Of a DNA stretch of 64,000 bases, positions 42,523 through 50,581 are shown in pieces. A model generated the notes under the pieces. That model worked only from the letters and a program-made list of their open reading frames with translations, was not told where the DNA came from and did not search any database. The DNA is from Amycolatopsis sp. (lineage in GTDB: Bacteria > Actinomycetota > Actinomycetes > Mycobacteriales > Pseudonocardiaceae): contig NZ_JAODNM010000130.1 in NCBI RefSeq assembly GCF_025464955.1, forward strand, positions 1-64,000, in the 5' to 3' direction. Position 1 is the stretch's first letter, and each line of letters begins with the position of its first letter. The translations under genes and the position numbers were made by a program.

Positions 42523-43673
42523 GCGGTCTCGAGCCGCACGTCGGCACTGGCTAGGTACTTTCCGGCGGCGAGGCGGTACCAGACGTCGGAGGTGCCGCTC
42601 GGGCCGTCGACGCGCTCGCCGTCGGTCTGGCACTCGATCCGGACCTGCGCCTGTCCGACGGCGATGCCCGAGTCGCGCGCCGAGTCGTCGGGCCCGGAGC
42701 GGACGGTCAGCGGGGCGGGCGCGGCGACCGTGCCCCACGGCCCGGAGCCGCTCCACTGGTAGGTGACCGTCACGTAGGCGTTCCCGGTGAGCTGCAGACC
42801 GTCCCGGAAAGCGCCGTCGGCCAGGTCGATCCCGGCGGGATTGGCCACCTTGCGGCCGGACTGGTCCTTGCCGCCGTGGTATCCCGAGGTGTAAGCGGCC
42901 TGCGCCTCCGGCAGGCCTTGGGGAAGGTCGGGCCACGACTGCCGCGGATCGTTCCAGTAGTCGTCCTTGGTATTCCACGGGCCGACGTCCCAAACCGGCG
43001 CCCACTCGCACCGGTCGCCGCTGGTGGTACAGATCCGGACCGTGTATTCGCCGTCGCCCGCCGTCGACAGGCCGCGCCGCGAAGGCAACGCGACGAAGTG
43101 GTCCCGGGCCGTGATGACATGCCCGTTCGCGGTGGTTTTGCCGACCAAGCCCTCCCGGGTCGCGAACACGGTGAACGTCGCGCCGTCAGGTGAGGTGAGG
43201 TCGCGTGGCTCTCCGACGTTGCTCGCGCTGAAGGTGACGGACCGCACGACGACGTCCGCCGGGTCGGTCAGTACCAGCCGAGCTTGCACCGAACGGGTGC
43301 TTTCCGGGAGCACCGCGGTGGGTCGGGCTTCGGCCCATTCCGACCAGGTGCCGTCGGCCCGCAGCCCGCGGATGTCGACAGCGGCGGACGAGCCTGCCGG
43401 GATCGTCGCGTCCAGGCGCGCTCGGACGGTGTCGGCCGGGACGGCGAGCGTGTGCGTGCCCAGGTCGGCAATGGAGGTCCGGCTCAGGGAGCTGACGTCG
43501 CTGCGCGGCGTGGCCGAGGTGGAGACCGTCCAGTTCGAGGTGCCGTCGGCGCCTGCCGGGGTGGCGAGTGCGGTCGTCAGGCAGAGGGCGGAAAGTCCGG
43601 CAAGAATCCATTGTGGACGGCGCTGTGGACGGCGCTGTGGACGGCGCTGTGGACAGTGCTGTGGACGGCGCAT
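42495..43673 (-). CDS. secreted hypothetical protein with repeat-encoded n-region
   Basis: About 392 residues. ATG 43673 gives an N-terminus of RRPQ/HCPQ tetrapeptides repeated five times, encoded by a 12-bp tandem array, followed by a hydrophobic signal helix (ILAGLSALCLTTALA) cut near AGA|DG. The mature part has a domain with GLRADGTWSEWAEA, then a C-terminal SH3-like region with WYRLAAGKYLASADV. This looks like a cell-wall or peptidoglycan-hydrolase-associated protein, but no catalytic motif was found. The last residues (ARECSSQF) come from a family B palindrome. Confidence 0.75.
   Translation of the reverse strand: MRRPQHCPQRRPQRRPQRRPQWILAGLSALCLTTALATPAGADGTSNWTVSTSATPRSDVSSLSRTSIADLGTHTLAVPADTVRARLDATIPAGSSAAVDIRGLRADGTWSEWAEARPTAVLPESTRSVQARLVLTDPADVVVRSVTFSASNVGEPRDLTSPDGATFTVFATREGLVGKTTANGHVITARDHFVALPSRRGLSTAGDGEYTVRICTTSGDRCEWAPVWDVGPWNTKDDYWNDPRQSWPDLPQGLPEAQAAYTSGYHGGKDQSGRKVANPAGIDLADGAFRDGLQLTGNAYVTVTYQWSGSGPWGTVAAPAPLTVRSGPDDSARDSGIAVGQAQVRIECQTDGERVDGPSGTSDVWYRLAAGKYLASADVRLETAARECSSQF
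43612..43671. repeat. five 12-bp tandem units with DnaA-box-like words
   Basis: Five units of TGTGGACGGCGC type, four identical and one varied (TGTGGACAGTGC). On the minus strand each contains CCGTCCACA or CTGTCCACA, close to the actinomycete DnaA box TTGTCCACA. Confidence 0.9.
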
Positions 43674-43730
43674 GCGCAGAGCCAAAACTGACGGCGTCGT
43701 GCTGTCAACGACGAGCCACGATCGGGCTAC

Positions 43731-44867
43731 TCAGCGCGTCAGTGCCGCCTTGACAGCGTCACGGTCGATCTTGCCGGGGCCGCGCAGGGGTAGCGCTGTG
43801 ACGAACTCGACGCGCTTGGGGGTCGCGGCGGCACCGACCTCGGCCCGGACCGCCGCGCGCAGCGTGTCGACGTCCGGGGTCGTCCCGTCCGGGACCACCA
43901 TCGCGACGACGGCCTCGCCCCACTCGACGTCGGGCAGCCCGACAACGCACGCTTCGCGGACGCCCGGCTGCGCGGCGAGCGCGCGCTCCACGGTCGACGC
44001 GGGCACCTTGACCCCGCCGGTGTTGATCATGTCGTCGATCCGGCCGAGGACGTCGACGCGCCCGTCGGGGTGGATGCGCCCCTGGTCGGATGTGGTGAAG
44101 CGGCCGTCCACGAAGGACTCCGCGGTCAGCTCGGGCTGGAGGCGGTAGCCGTGGGCGAGGACCGGACCGGACAACCGGATGCGGCCTTCTTCGTCGAGAT
44201 CGACGTCGACGCCGTCGAGCGGGAAGCCGTCGTAGACGCAGCCGCTCGCCGTCTCGCTCATTCCGTACGCAGGCACGATCGATACGCCGGCTTCAGCGGC
44301 CCTCTCGCGCAGTTTCGACGACGTCGCGGCCGCGCCGACGACGATCGCGTCGAACGCCCTCGCCGCGTCGAGCCCCGGGCCGCCCGCGTCGAGGAGCCGG
44401 GTGAGCTGGGTGGGGACGAGCGCGGTGTAGCGCGGGCCGTCCGCGGCGAGCACCGGCGCCGCCGCGGCCGCGAAGTCCTCGGCCCGGAAGCCGCCGCCGG
44501 GCAGCACGGCCGGGGTCGTGCCGGCGAGTAGGGAACGGACGAGGACCTGCAGGCCGCCGATGTAGTGCGCGGGCGTCGCCAGCAGCCAGTGCCCGGGGCC
44601 GCCGAGCCGGTCGTGGGTGGCCGTGGCGGACGCCGTCAGCGCCGACGCCGACAGCAGCACGCCCTTCGGCGCCCCTGTCGAGCCCGATGTGGCGATGATC
44701 ACGGCCGTGTCGGGCTCCATCGGGCTGTCGGGCTCCATCGCCGCCAGCAGCGCGGGGGCGCCGGGGTCCTCGGCGCTCAACGGCAGCACCGTCGGCCCGC
44801 CATCCAGGGCCGCCGACAACGCGCGGAAGAGGGGGGCGACCGTGGCGTCGATCCACACCGGCTGCAA
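43731..44867 (-). CDS. menE: O-succinylbenzoate-CoA ligase
   Basis: A 378-residue adenylate-forming enzyme activating o-succinylbenzoate in menaquinone synthesis. Motifs: TSGSTGAPKGVLLS (P-loop), YGMSETASG, TSDQGRIHPDGRV, and a C-terminal GPGKIDRDAVK with the catalytic Lys. The start is TTG 44867, supported by a perfect GGAGGTGA 6 nt upstream. The N-terminal domain is shorter than in larger ligases, as usual for actinobacterial MenE. It follows menB on the same strand, separated by a hairpin. Confidence 0.95.
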   Translation of the reverse strand: MQPVWIDATVAPLFRALSAALDGGPTVLPLSAEDPGAPALLAAMEPDSPMEPDTAVIIATSGSTGAPKGVLLSASALTASATATHDRLGGPGHWLLATPAHYIGGLQVLVRSLLAGTTPAVLPGGGFRAEDFAAAAAPVLAADGPRYTALVPTQLTRLLDAGGPGLDAARAFDAIVVGAAATSSKLRERAAEAGVSIVPAYGMSETASGCVYDGFPLDGVDVDLDEEGRIRLSGPVLAHGYRLQPELTAESFVDGRFTTSDQGRIHPDGRVDVLGRIDDMINTGGVKVPASTVERALAAQPGVREACVVGLPDVEWGEAVVAMVVPDGTTPDVDTLRAAVRAEVGAAATPKRVEFVTALPLRGPGKIDRDAVKAALTR

Positions 44868-44870
44868 GGG

Positions 44871-44878
44871 GGGTCACC
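44871..44878 (-). promoter_or_regulatory. perfect Shine-Dalgarno for TTG start of menE
   Basis: Minus-strand GGAGGTGA, 6 nt before TTG 44867. It decides this rare start codon. Confidence 0.8.
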
Positions 44879-44885
44879 TCCAGGG

Positions 44886-44931
44886 CTCGTGAGTGTTCCG
44901 GCCGGTTAGAACGAGCCGGAACACTCACGAG
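44886..44931. repeat. palindromic repeat family B, copy 2
   Basis: Perfect 17-bp arms CTCGTGAGTGTTCCGGC (44886-44902) and complement (44915-44931), with a 12-nt loop. It begins immediately beyond the menB stop and before menE, so it may lower read-through into menE. Confidence 0.88.
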
Positions 44932-45855
44932 TCAGTAGTAGTACGGATAGTCGGAGAAGTCGGGGTCGCGCTTCTCGAGGAAGGCGTCGCGGCCCTCGAC
45001 GGCTTCGTCCTGCATGTAGGCCAACCGGGTGGTTTCGCCGGCGAACAGCTGCTGCCCGACCAGGCCGTCGTCGACCAGGTTGAACGCGTACTTCAGCATC
45101 CGCTGCGCGGTCGGGGACTTGGCGTTGATGGCCCAGCCCCACTCCAGCGCGGTCGTTTCGAGCTGCGCGTGCGGGACGGCCTCGTTGACCGCGCCCATCG
45201 CCTGCATCTGCGCGGCGGTGTAGTCCCGGCCGAGGAAGAAGATCTCCCGCGCGAACTTCTGCCCGACCTGTTTGGCCAGGTAGGCCGAGCCGAAGCCGCC
45301 GTCGAACGAGCCGACGTCGGCGTCGGTCTGCTTGAACCGCGCGTGCTCGGCGGAGGCGAGCGTGAGGTCGCACACGACGTGCAGCGAGTGCCCGCCGCCG
45401 GCGGCCCAGCCGGGGACGACCGCGATGACGACTTTCGGCATGAACCGGATCAGCCGCTGCACCTCGAGGATGTGCAGGCGTCCGGCCCGCGCGGGGTCCA
45501 CCGTGTCGGAGGTCTCCCCGCTCGCGTACTGATAGCCGGAGCGTCCGCGAATACGCTGGTCACCACCGGAACAGAACGCCCAACCGCCGTCCTTGGGCGA
45601 CGGGCCGTTCCCGGTGAGCAGGACGCAGCCGACGTCCGAGCTCATCCGGGCGTGGTCCAGCGCGCGATAGAGCTCGTCGACGGTGTGCGGCCGGAAGGCG
45701 TTGCGGACCTCCGGCCGGTCGAACGCGATGCGCACGACCCGCTTGCCGGACCGGCTTTCGGTCGAGCGGTGATAGGTGATGTCGGTGAAGTCGAAACCAT
45801 CGATCTCGGTCCACAAGGCCGAATCGAACAGTTCGGAAACCTGGGCGTCATCCAC
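44932..45855 (-). CDS. menB: 1,4-dihydroxy-2-naphthoyl-CoA synthase
   Basis: A 307-residue crotonase-family enzyme that cyclises o-succinylbenzoyl-CoA. CSGGDQRIRG and PGWAAGGGHSLHVVCDLTLA build the oxyanion hole; TDADVGSFDGGFGSAYLAK contains the active-site Asp; the end FSDYPYYY is a MenB hallmark. GTG 45855 start. Divergent from menD with 124 bp between, probably a shared promoter region. Confidence 0.96.
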   Translation of the reverse strand: MDDAQVSELFDSALWTEIDGFDFTDITYHRSTESRSGKRVVRIAFDRPEVRNAFRPHTVDELYRALDHARMSSDVGCVLLTGNGPSPKDGGWAFCSGGDQRIRGRSGYQYASGETSDTVDPARAGRLHILEVQRLIRFMPKVVIAVVPGWAAGGGHSLHVVCDLTLASAEHARFKQTDADVGSFDGGFGSAYLAKQVGQKFAREIFFLGRDYTAAQMQAMGAVNEAVPHAQLETTALEWGWAINAKSPTAQRMLKYAFNLVDDGLVGQQLFAGETTRLAYMQDEAVEGRDAFLEKRDPDFSDYPYYY

Positions 45856-45979
45856 GCTGGGGAGAATAGGCTGAGTGAGAAATGCCCCTCGGATCGACCA
45901 CGGACTGCCTTGGACGGAACCTCCTACGTAAAGTCACTAGGGTGGACATGAGGACTGAAGACGTACCCGGAGCGTGCCG

Positions 45980-47659
45980 GTGAATCCGTCCACCGCCGAA
46001 GCCAGGGTCATCGTCGACGAGCTCGTCCGCAACACCGTTTCCCACGTGGTGCTGTGCCCTGGTTCCCGTAACGCCGCGATGTCGCTGGCGCTGTACGACG
46101 CGGCCGCCGCCGGGAAGCTCCAGCTGCACGTCCGCATCGACGAGCGTGGCGGCGCGTTCCTCGCGCTGGGCATCGCCGCCCGCACCGGGCGCCCGGTCGC
46201 CGTGCTGTGCACTTCCGGCACCGCCGCCGCGAACTTCCACCCCGCCGTGCTCGAGGCCGACCGCGCCGGGGTCCCGCTGATCGTGATGACCGCGGACCGG
46301 CCGCCCGAGCTGCGTGCGGCGGGTGCCAACCAGGTCATCGACCAGCACCACCTGTACGGCGGGGCGGTGCGCTACTTCGACGAGTTCGCCGTCGCCGAGC
46401 GCCGTGCGGGCCAGAACTCGTACTGGCGCAGCCAGATCTGCCGCGCGTGGAACGCCGCGTATGGCGAGTGGCGCTGCGGCCCGGTGCATCTCAACCTGCC
46501 GTTCCGCGAGCCGCTGGTGCCGGAGCTCGGCGAGAACGCCGAAGACTGGTACGAGTCGCTCGAAGGACGTCCCGGCGGAGCCCGCTGGACGGAGCTGCCC
46601 GACTTCGGCTCGCTGCCCTCGTTCGTCGTGCCTTCGGCGCGCTGCGGCCTGGTCATCGCGTGCGACACCGGGGTCCGGGCCGCCAGCGAGTGGGCCGAGC
46701 TGCACGGCTGGCCCGTGCTGTCGGAGACCGGTGGTATCGGCCTGTCCGGGTCGTCGGCGATCTCGTCCGGCGCTTGGCTGCTCGGCGTCGAGGAGTTCAT
46801 CACCACCCACAAGCCCGAGCAGGTGCTCTGTATCGGCCGTCCGACGGTGTTTCGCCAGGTCCAGGGCTTATTGTCGGACCCGGACGTCGAGGTGCTGTTG
46901 GTCCGCCCCGACTCCGACTGGCCTGCCCCGGCACACAACGTCCGCCAGGTCGGCCAGTGGTTCGACGAGCCGACCAAACCGGCCGACCCCGAGTGGCTCG
47001 CCGGCTGGCAGCGCGCCGACGCGGCGGCCAAGGGCGCGGTCACGCAAGCGCTTGCCGAGGAGCCGTGGCCGAGCGGGCTGCGGCTCGCCGCGGAGATGGT
47101 CGACGCCCTGCCGCCGGAATCGCTGCTGGTCGTGGGCTCGTCCAACCCGACACGTGACGTCGCACTCGCCGGCGGGCTGCGGCCGGACGTGCTGGTGCAC
47201 CGCAACCGCGGGGTGGCGGGCATCGACGGCACGGTGTCGACGGCGATCGGCGCCGCGACCGTCCACCGGGGCCACTCGTACGCGCTGATCGGCGACCTGA
47301 CGTTCCTGCACGACGCGAACGGCCTGCTCACCGGCCCCGCCGAGCAGCGCCCGGACCTGACGATCGTCGTGCTCAACGACGACGGCGGCGGCATTTTCTC
47401 GCTGCTGGAACAGGGTGCGCCGGAACACAGCGCCAGCTTCGAACGGGTTTTCGGGACACCGCACGGCGCGGACCTCGGCGCGCTGTGCGCCGGTTACCGC
47501 GTCCCGCACCAGGTGGCCGAGACGCTGACCGAATTCCGGGCCGCGTTGCGCCCGGCGCCGGGTCTGCGCGTCGTCGAGGTGCGCGTCGACCGCTCAAGCC
47601 ACCGTGAACTGCATGGGCGCCTGCGTGCGGCCGTCTCGGCGGCCGTGTCGCGGGTCTAG
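45980..47659 (+). CDS. menD: SEPHCHC synthase MenD
   Basis: A 559-residue thiamine-diphosphate enzyme that joins isochorismate and 2-oxoglutarate, the first committed step of menaquinone synthesis. The N-terminal block PSTAEARVIVDELVRNTV, the VVLCPGSRNAAMSLAL loop, LCTSGTAAANFHPAV and the ThDP-binding LTFLHDANGL...NDDGGGIFSLL fit. GTG 45980 is preferred over 45974 because GGAG lies 7 nt upstream. A family B repeat follows the stop. Confidence 0.96.
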   Translation: MNPSTAEARVIVDELVRNTVSHVVLCPGSRNAAMSLALYDAAAAGKLQLHVRIDERGGAFLALGIAARTGRPVAVLCTSGTAAANFHPAVLEADRAGVPLIVMTADRPPELRAAGANQVIDQHHLYGGAVRYFDEFAVAERRAGQNSYWRSQICRAWNAAYGEWRCGPVHLNLPFREPLVPELGENAEDWYESLEGRPGGARWTELPDFGSLPSFVVPSARCGLVIACDTGVRAASEWAELHGWPVLSETGGIGLSGSSAISSGAWLLGVEEFITTHKPEQVLCIGRPTVFRQVQGLLSDPDVEVLLVRPDSDWPAPAHNVRQVGQWFDEPTKPADPEWLAGWQRADAAAKGAVTQALAEEPWPSGLRLAAEMVDALPPESLLVVGSSNPTRDVALAGGLRPDVLVHRNRGVAGIDGTVSTAIGAATVHRGHSYALIGDLTFLHDANGLLTGPAEQRPDLTIVVLNDDGGGIFSLLEQGAPEHSASFERVFGTPHGADLGALCAGYRVPHQVAETLTEFRAALRPAPGLRVVEVRVDRSSHRELHGRLRAAVSAAVSRV

Positions 47660-47661
47660 GA

Positions 47662-47732
47662 CTCGTGAGCGTTCCAGCCGCTTACTGTGCCCTACGGACA
47701 CCCGCACCCGGGCGAGCCGGAACGCTCACGAG
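47662..47732. repeat. palindromic repeat family B, copy 3 (72-bp form)
   Basis: Arms CTCGTGAGCGTTCC (47662-47675) and complement (47719-47732), around a core with GGACACCCGCACCCGGGCG. The core is the inverse of the one in copy 4. Confidence 0.88.
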
Positions 47733-47739
47733 CTTCGAC

Positions 47740-47894
47740 CTGGACTTCGGGCTCAGGGTCAGTTCGGTCGTGGCGAACAACGTGCCCGCGACCTTCGGCC
47801 ACTCGCACGGCGCCGACGACAAGCTGTGGGCGACGACACGTTCGCGCAGATCGAGTCAGTGCACCAAATGCTCGCCGAAAGCCACACGCCGTAG
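47740..47894 (+). pseudogene. possible decayed coding fragment
   Basis: Between menD and the DUF3592 gene, one frame reads VANNVPATFGHSHGADDKLW and a shifted frame then reads GDDTFAQIESVHQMLAES before a stop at 47894. These look protein-like rather than random, suggesting the end of a lost gene with a frameshift. No family was recognised, and chance is not excluded. Confidence 0.25.
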
Positions 47895-47916
47895 AGGGAC
47901 GCTCTATGCTCGCGGC

Positions 47917-48369
47917 GTGACAGCGCGAGGTGAACGGGCGAGGCGCATCGGGTGGCGTGCAGTGCTCGGTGTCGCCTCGCTCATCACCATTCTCTGCGTG
48001 GCACTGTTCTTCGCGGCCGTGCGCAACGACGCCTCCATCGAAGGGCAACTGGGCACTGTGAACGCGCAGGTCGACTCGGTCGCGTTCGACCGGACGATCA
48101 TCCACTTCCAGACGCCCGACGGGATCACGCACAGCCCGGCCACCGGGGTGCTCTACCCGGACGGGCTGTCCGTGGGCGAGGTCATCCGCATCCAGTACGA
48201 CATCGGCAACACCGAACTGACCCGGGTCGCCGGGCGTTCCGCGGAGCTGACACTGCTCCCGCTGGGCAGCACGATCGGCTTCACCTGGCTCGTCGCCGCC
48301 CCCCTGCTGTGGTGGATCCGGCGGACGAACCAGCGTGCGAAGACCGCCAAAGAGCCCGCGCAGGTCTAA
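47917..48369 (+). CDS. DUF3592 membrane protein
   Basis: A 150-residue protein with a helix at about 17-35, an outside domain (VDSVAFDRTIIHFQTPDG, YPDGLSVGEVIRIQYD) and a second helix at about 120-137, typical of DUF3592. GTG 47917 start. The same family lies between menD and mgtA in mycobacteria (Rv0556), so its place here is conserved. Function unknown. It is flanked by two family B repeats in opposite orientation. Confidence 0.85.
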   Translation: MTARGERARRIGWRAVLGVASLITILCVALFFAAVRNDASIEGQLGTVNAQVDSVAFDRTIIHFQTPDGITHSPATGVLYPDGLSVGEVIRIQYDIGNTELTRVAGRSAELTLLPLGSTIGFTWLVAAPLLWWIRRTNQRAKTAKEPAQV

Positions 48370-48370
48370 G

Positions 48371-48443
48371 GCTCGTGAGTGTTCTGGCACGCCCGGGTGC
48401 GGGTGTCCCGCAGGGCACAGGTACCGGTCGGAACATTCACAAG
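48371..48443. repeat. palindromic repeat family B, copy 4 (72-bp form)
   Basis: GCTCGTGAGTGTTCTGGC at the left and CGGAACATTCACAAG at the right, with core CGCCCGGGTGCGGGTGTCC. It is an inverted relative of copy 3 at roughly 80 percent identity by eye. Confidence 0.8.
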
Positions 48444-49273
48444 ACGGTGGCGGATTCCTGCCACCAGGACAGCACCTCGTCCGCGACGCCCGGTGCGGCC
48501 ACCAGTAGTCCGTCGGCGGGCAGGGCGGCGCCTTCGCCGTGGCGGTCCAGCACCACCGCACCCACCTCGATGGCCAGCGCGACCGAGCCGGCGACGTCCC
48601 ATTCGTGGTAGCTGTGCAGGACCGCGGCGGTGGCGTGGCCCAGCGCGACCTGCGCGATCGACAGCGCGGCCGAGCCCAGCACGCGGACCCCGGCATGCGC
48701 GGCGGCGGCGCGTTCGATGAACCGGCCCATCCCCGGCCACGGTCCGCTGCGGGCGAGTTCGGTGCACACAATCGCGCCGGCGGTGGTACCCCGGTCGACG
48801 AGCTTGATCGGCTTGCCGTTGGCGCGTGCGCCCCGGCCGCGAGCGGCGGCGTAGATCTGGGCGCGGTAGGGGTCGGCGACCACGCCGACGACCGGGCCGG
48901 ACGCGTCGATCAACGCGAGGCTGTACGCGCACCAGGGCACCCCGGCGACGTAGTTCGCGGTGCCGTCGACCGGGTCGACCACCCAGCGGTACTCGGCGAC
49001 GTCGGCGCCGTGGTCCGCGCCGAACTCCTCGCCGACCACCGGGATCCCGGGGAATTCGGCAGCGAGGACGCGCCGGGTGTGACGTTCCAGGATGCGGTCG
49101 GTGTCGGTGACCCAGTCGAACGGGGAATCCTTGGTGTCGGGATGGGCGCCGCGGCCTGCTGTCGCCGTGATCACGTCGGTGGCGTCATTGGCCAGGCGTC
49201 CGGCGACCTCGAGCGCCCTGGACACCAGCCCGGGTTCAACGGGTTGGGGCGCGCGGGAGGACAGGAGCGTCAT
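48437..49273 (-). CDS. inositol monophosphatase family protein
   Basis: A 278-residue Mg-dependent phosphatase. Motifs: DWVTDTDR, GEEFG, the metal site DPVDGTANYVAGVPW and a final HEWDVAGSVALAIEVG. Substrates in the family include inositol phosphates, histidinol phosphate and sulfated nucleotides; inositol phosphate would suit the phosphatidylinositol mannoside chemistry suggested by the nearby glycosyltransferases, but this is inference. ATG 49273 (MTLLSSRAPQ) chosen over a longer frame. Its end lies in the right arm of a family B repeat. Confidence 0.9.
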   Translation of the reverse strand: MTLLSSRAPQPVEPGLVSRALEVAGRLANDATDVITATAGRGAHPDTKDSPFDWVTDTDRILERHTRRVLAAEFPGIPVVGEEFGADHGADVAEYRWVVDPVDGTANYVAGVPWCAYSLALIDASGPVVGVVADPYRAQIYAAARGRGARANGKPIKLVDRGTTAGAIVCTELARSGPWPGMGRFIERAAAAHAGVRVLGSAALSIAQVALGHATAAVLHSYHEWDVAGSVALAIEVGAVVLDRHGEGAALPADGLLVAAPGVADEVLSWWQESATVL

Positions 49274-49461
49274 GCCTACCCACTGTGGCCATCCCTGGTG
49301 TCCGGAACGCGACCTGCAGATGACATGTGGCTCCCAATTCTCGGCTGTGCGGCAGCGTGCGGGTCTTGGGCAGGCACCCGGGGCGAGGTGTTTTGGCAGC
49401 GTTTGTCCGGGGGTCACGTGCAGGTAGGCAGCCTGCCGACCGCGGGTGCGAAGGTGGGATC

Positions 49462-50580
49462 GTGCGAGTTGCGATAGTCACCGAAAGTTTCCTGCCCCAG
49501 GTGAACGGCGTGACCAACTCCGTTCTCCGAGTGGTCGAGCACCTGCGTGCCAGAGCCCACCAGGTGTTGATCATCGCCCCCGGCCCAGGCCCGACCGAGT
49601 ACCTTGGCGCGCCCGTGGTGCGCATCCCGGCGCTGGACTTCCCCGGCGTCAACTCGTTGCCGATCGGCGTGCCGACCAGGACGGTTCTCACCGCGATGGC
49701 CGCGTTCGCGCCGGACGTGGTGCACCTGGCGTCGCCGTTCGTGGTCGGCGCGCGCGGGCTGGCGGCGGCGCGGCGGCTGCGGGTGCCGACGGTCGCGGTC
49801 TACCAGACCGACATCGCCGGGTTTGCCTCCGCGTACGGCTTCGGCCTCGGCGCGCGGGCCGCGTGGCGCTGGGTGCGGCGGCTGCACTCCCGCGCCGATC
49901 GCACGCTCGCGCCGTCGAGCGACTCGGTCGAGCAGCTGCGCCTGCACGGTGTCCCGCGCGTCCATCGCTGGGGACGCGGTGTCGACATCGAGAAGTTCTC
50001 CCCGGCCAACGCCGACCCCGCACTGCGGGCCGAGCTGGCGCCCAACGGCGAACTGCTCGTCGGGTTCGTCGGCAGGCTCGCGCCGGAGAAGGAGGTCGAC
50101 AGGCTGACGACGTTGGCGGGCCTTCCCGGGGTGCGCGTGGTCGTCGTCGGGGACGGCCCCGAGCTGACGTCGTTGCGCGAGCGGATTCCCGGTGCGGCGT
50201 TCCTCGGCGCGCGGTACGGAGAAGAGCTTTCCACGGCTTACGCGAGCCTCGACGTCTTTGTCCACACAGGACCGCACGAGACGTTCTGCCAAGCCGTGCA
50301 AGAAGCCATGGCGTCCGGTTTGCCGGTGCTGGCACCGGACGCGGGCGGCCCGAAGGACCTGGTCCTGCCCGGGCGCACCGGTTATCTGCTCCCGGCCGAC
50401 CGCGCCGGTTTCGCGACCGAGCTGGTGAGCCGCATCGACGACCTGCGTGACGACGCCCTGCGCGCGAGACTCGGCGAAAAGGCCAGGAAGGTCGTGCTGG
50501 GGCGGACCTGGCCCGCCGTCTGCACCGAGCTCGTCGGGCACTACGAAGCGGTCACCGGCCGCCTCGCCAAAGCCGCCTGA
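49462..50580 (+). CDS. mgtA: GT4 alpha-mannosyltransferase, MgtA-like
   Basis: A 372-residue glycosyltransferase family 4 protein. The N-terminal VRVAIVTESFLPQVNGVTNS, GFVGRLAPEKEV, and the nucleotide-sugar site GPHETFCQAVQEAMASGLPV (E-x7-E) are seen. In mycobacteria this position relative to menD/menG is Rv0557 (MgtA), which mannosylates a glycolipid anchor of lipomannan-type polymers using GDP-mannose. Start GTG 49462. The next GT gene starts 1 bp after its stop. Confidence 0.9.
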   Translation: MRVAIVTESFLPQVNGVTNSVLRVVEHLRARAHQVLIIAPGPGPTEYLGAPVVRIPALDFPGVNSLPIGVPTRTVLTAMAAFAPDVVHLASPFVVGARGLAAARRLRVPTVAVYQTDIAGFASAYGFGLGARAAWRWVRRLHSRADRTLAPSSDSVEQLRLHGVPRVHRWGRGVDIEKFSPANADPALRAELAPNGELLVGFVGRLAPEKEVDRLTTLAGLPGVRVVVVGDGPELTSLRERIPGAAFLGARYGEELSTAYASLDVFVHTGPHETFCQAVQEAMASGLPVLAPDAGGPKDLVLPGRTGYLLPADRAGFATELVSRIDDLRDDALRARLGEKARKVVLGRTWPAVCTELVGHYEAVTGRLAKAA

Positions 50581-50581
50581 A

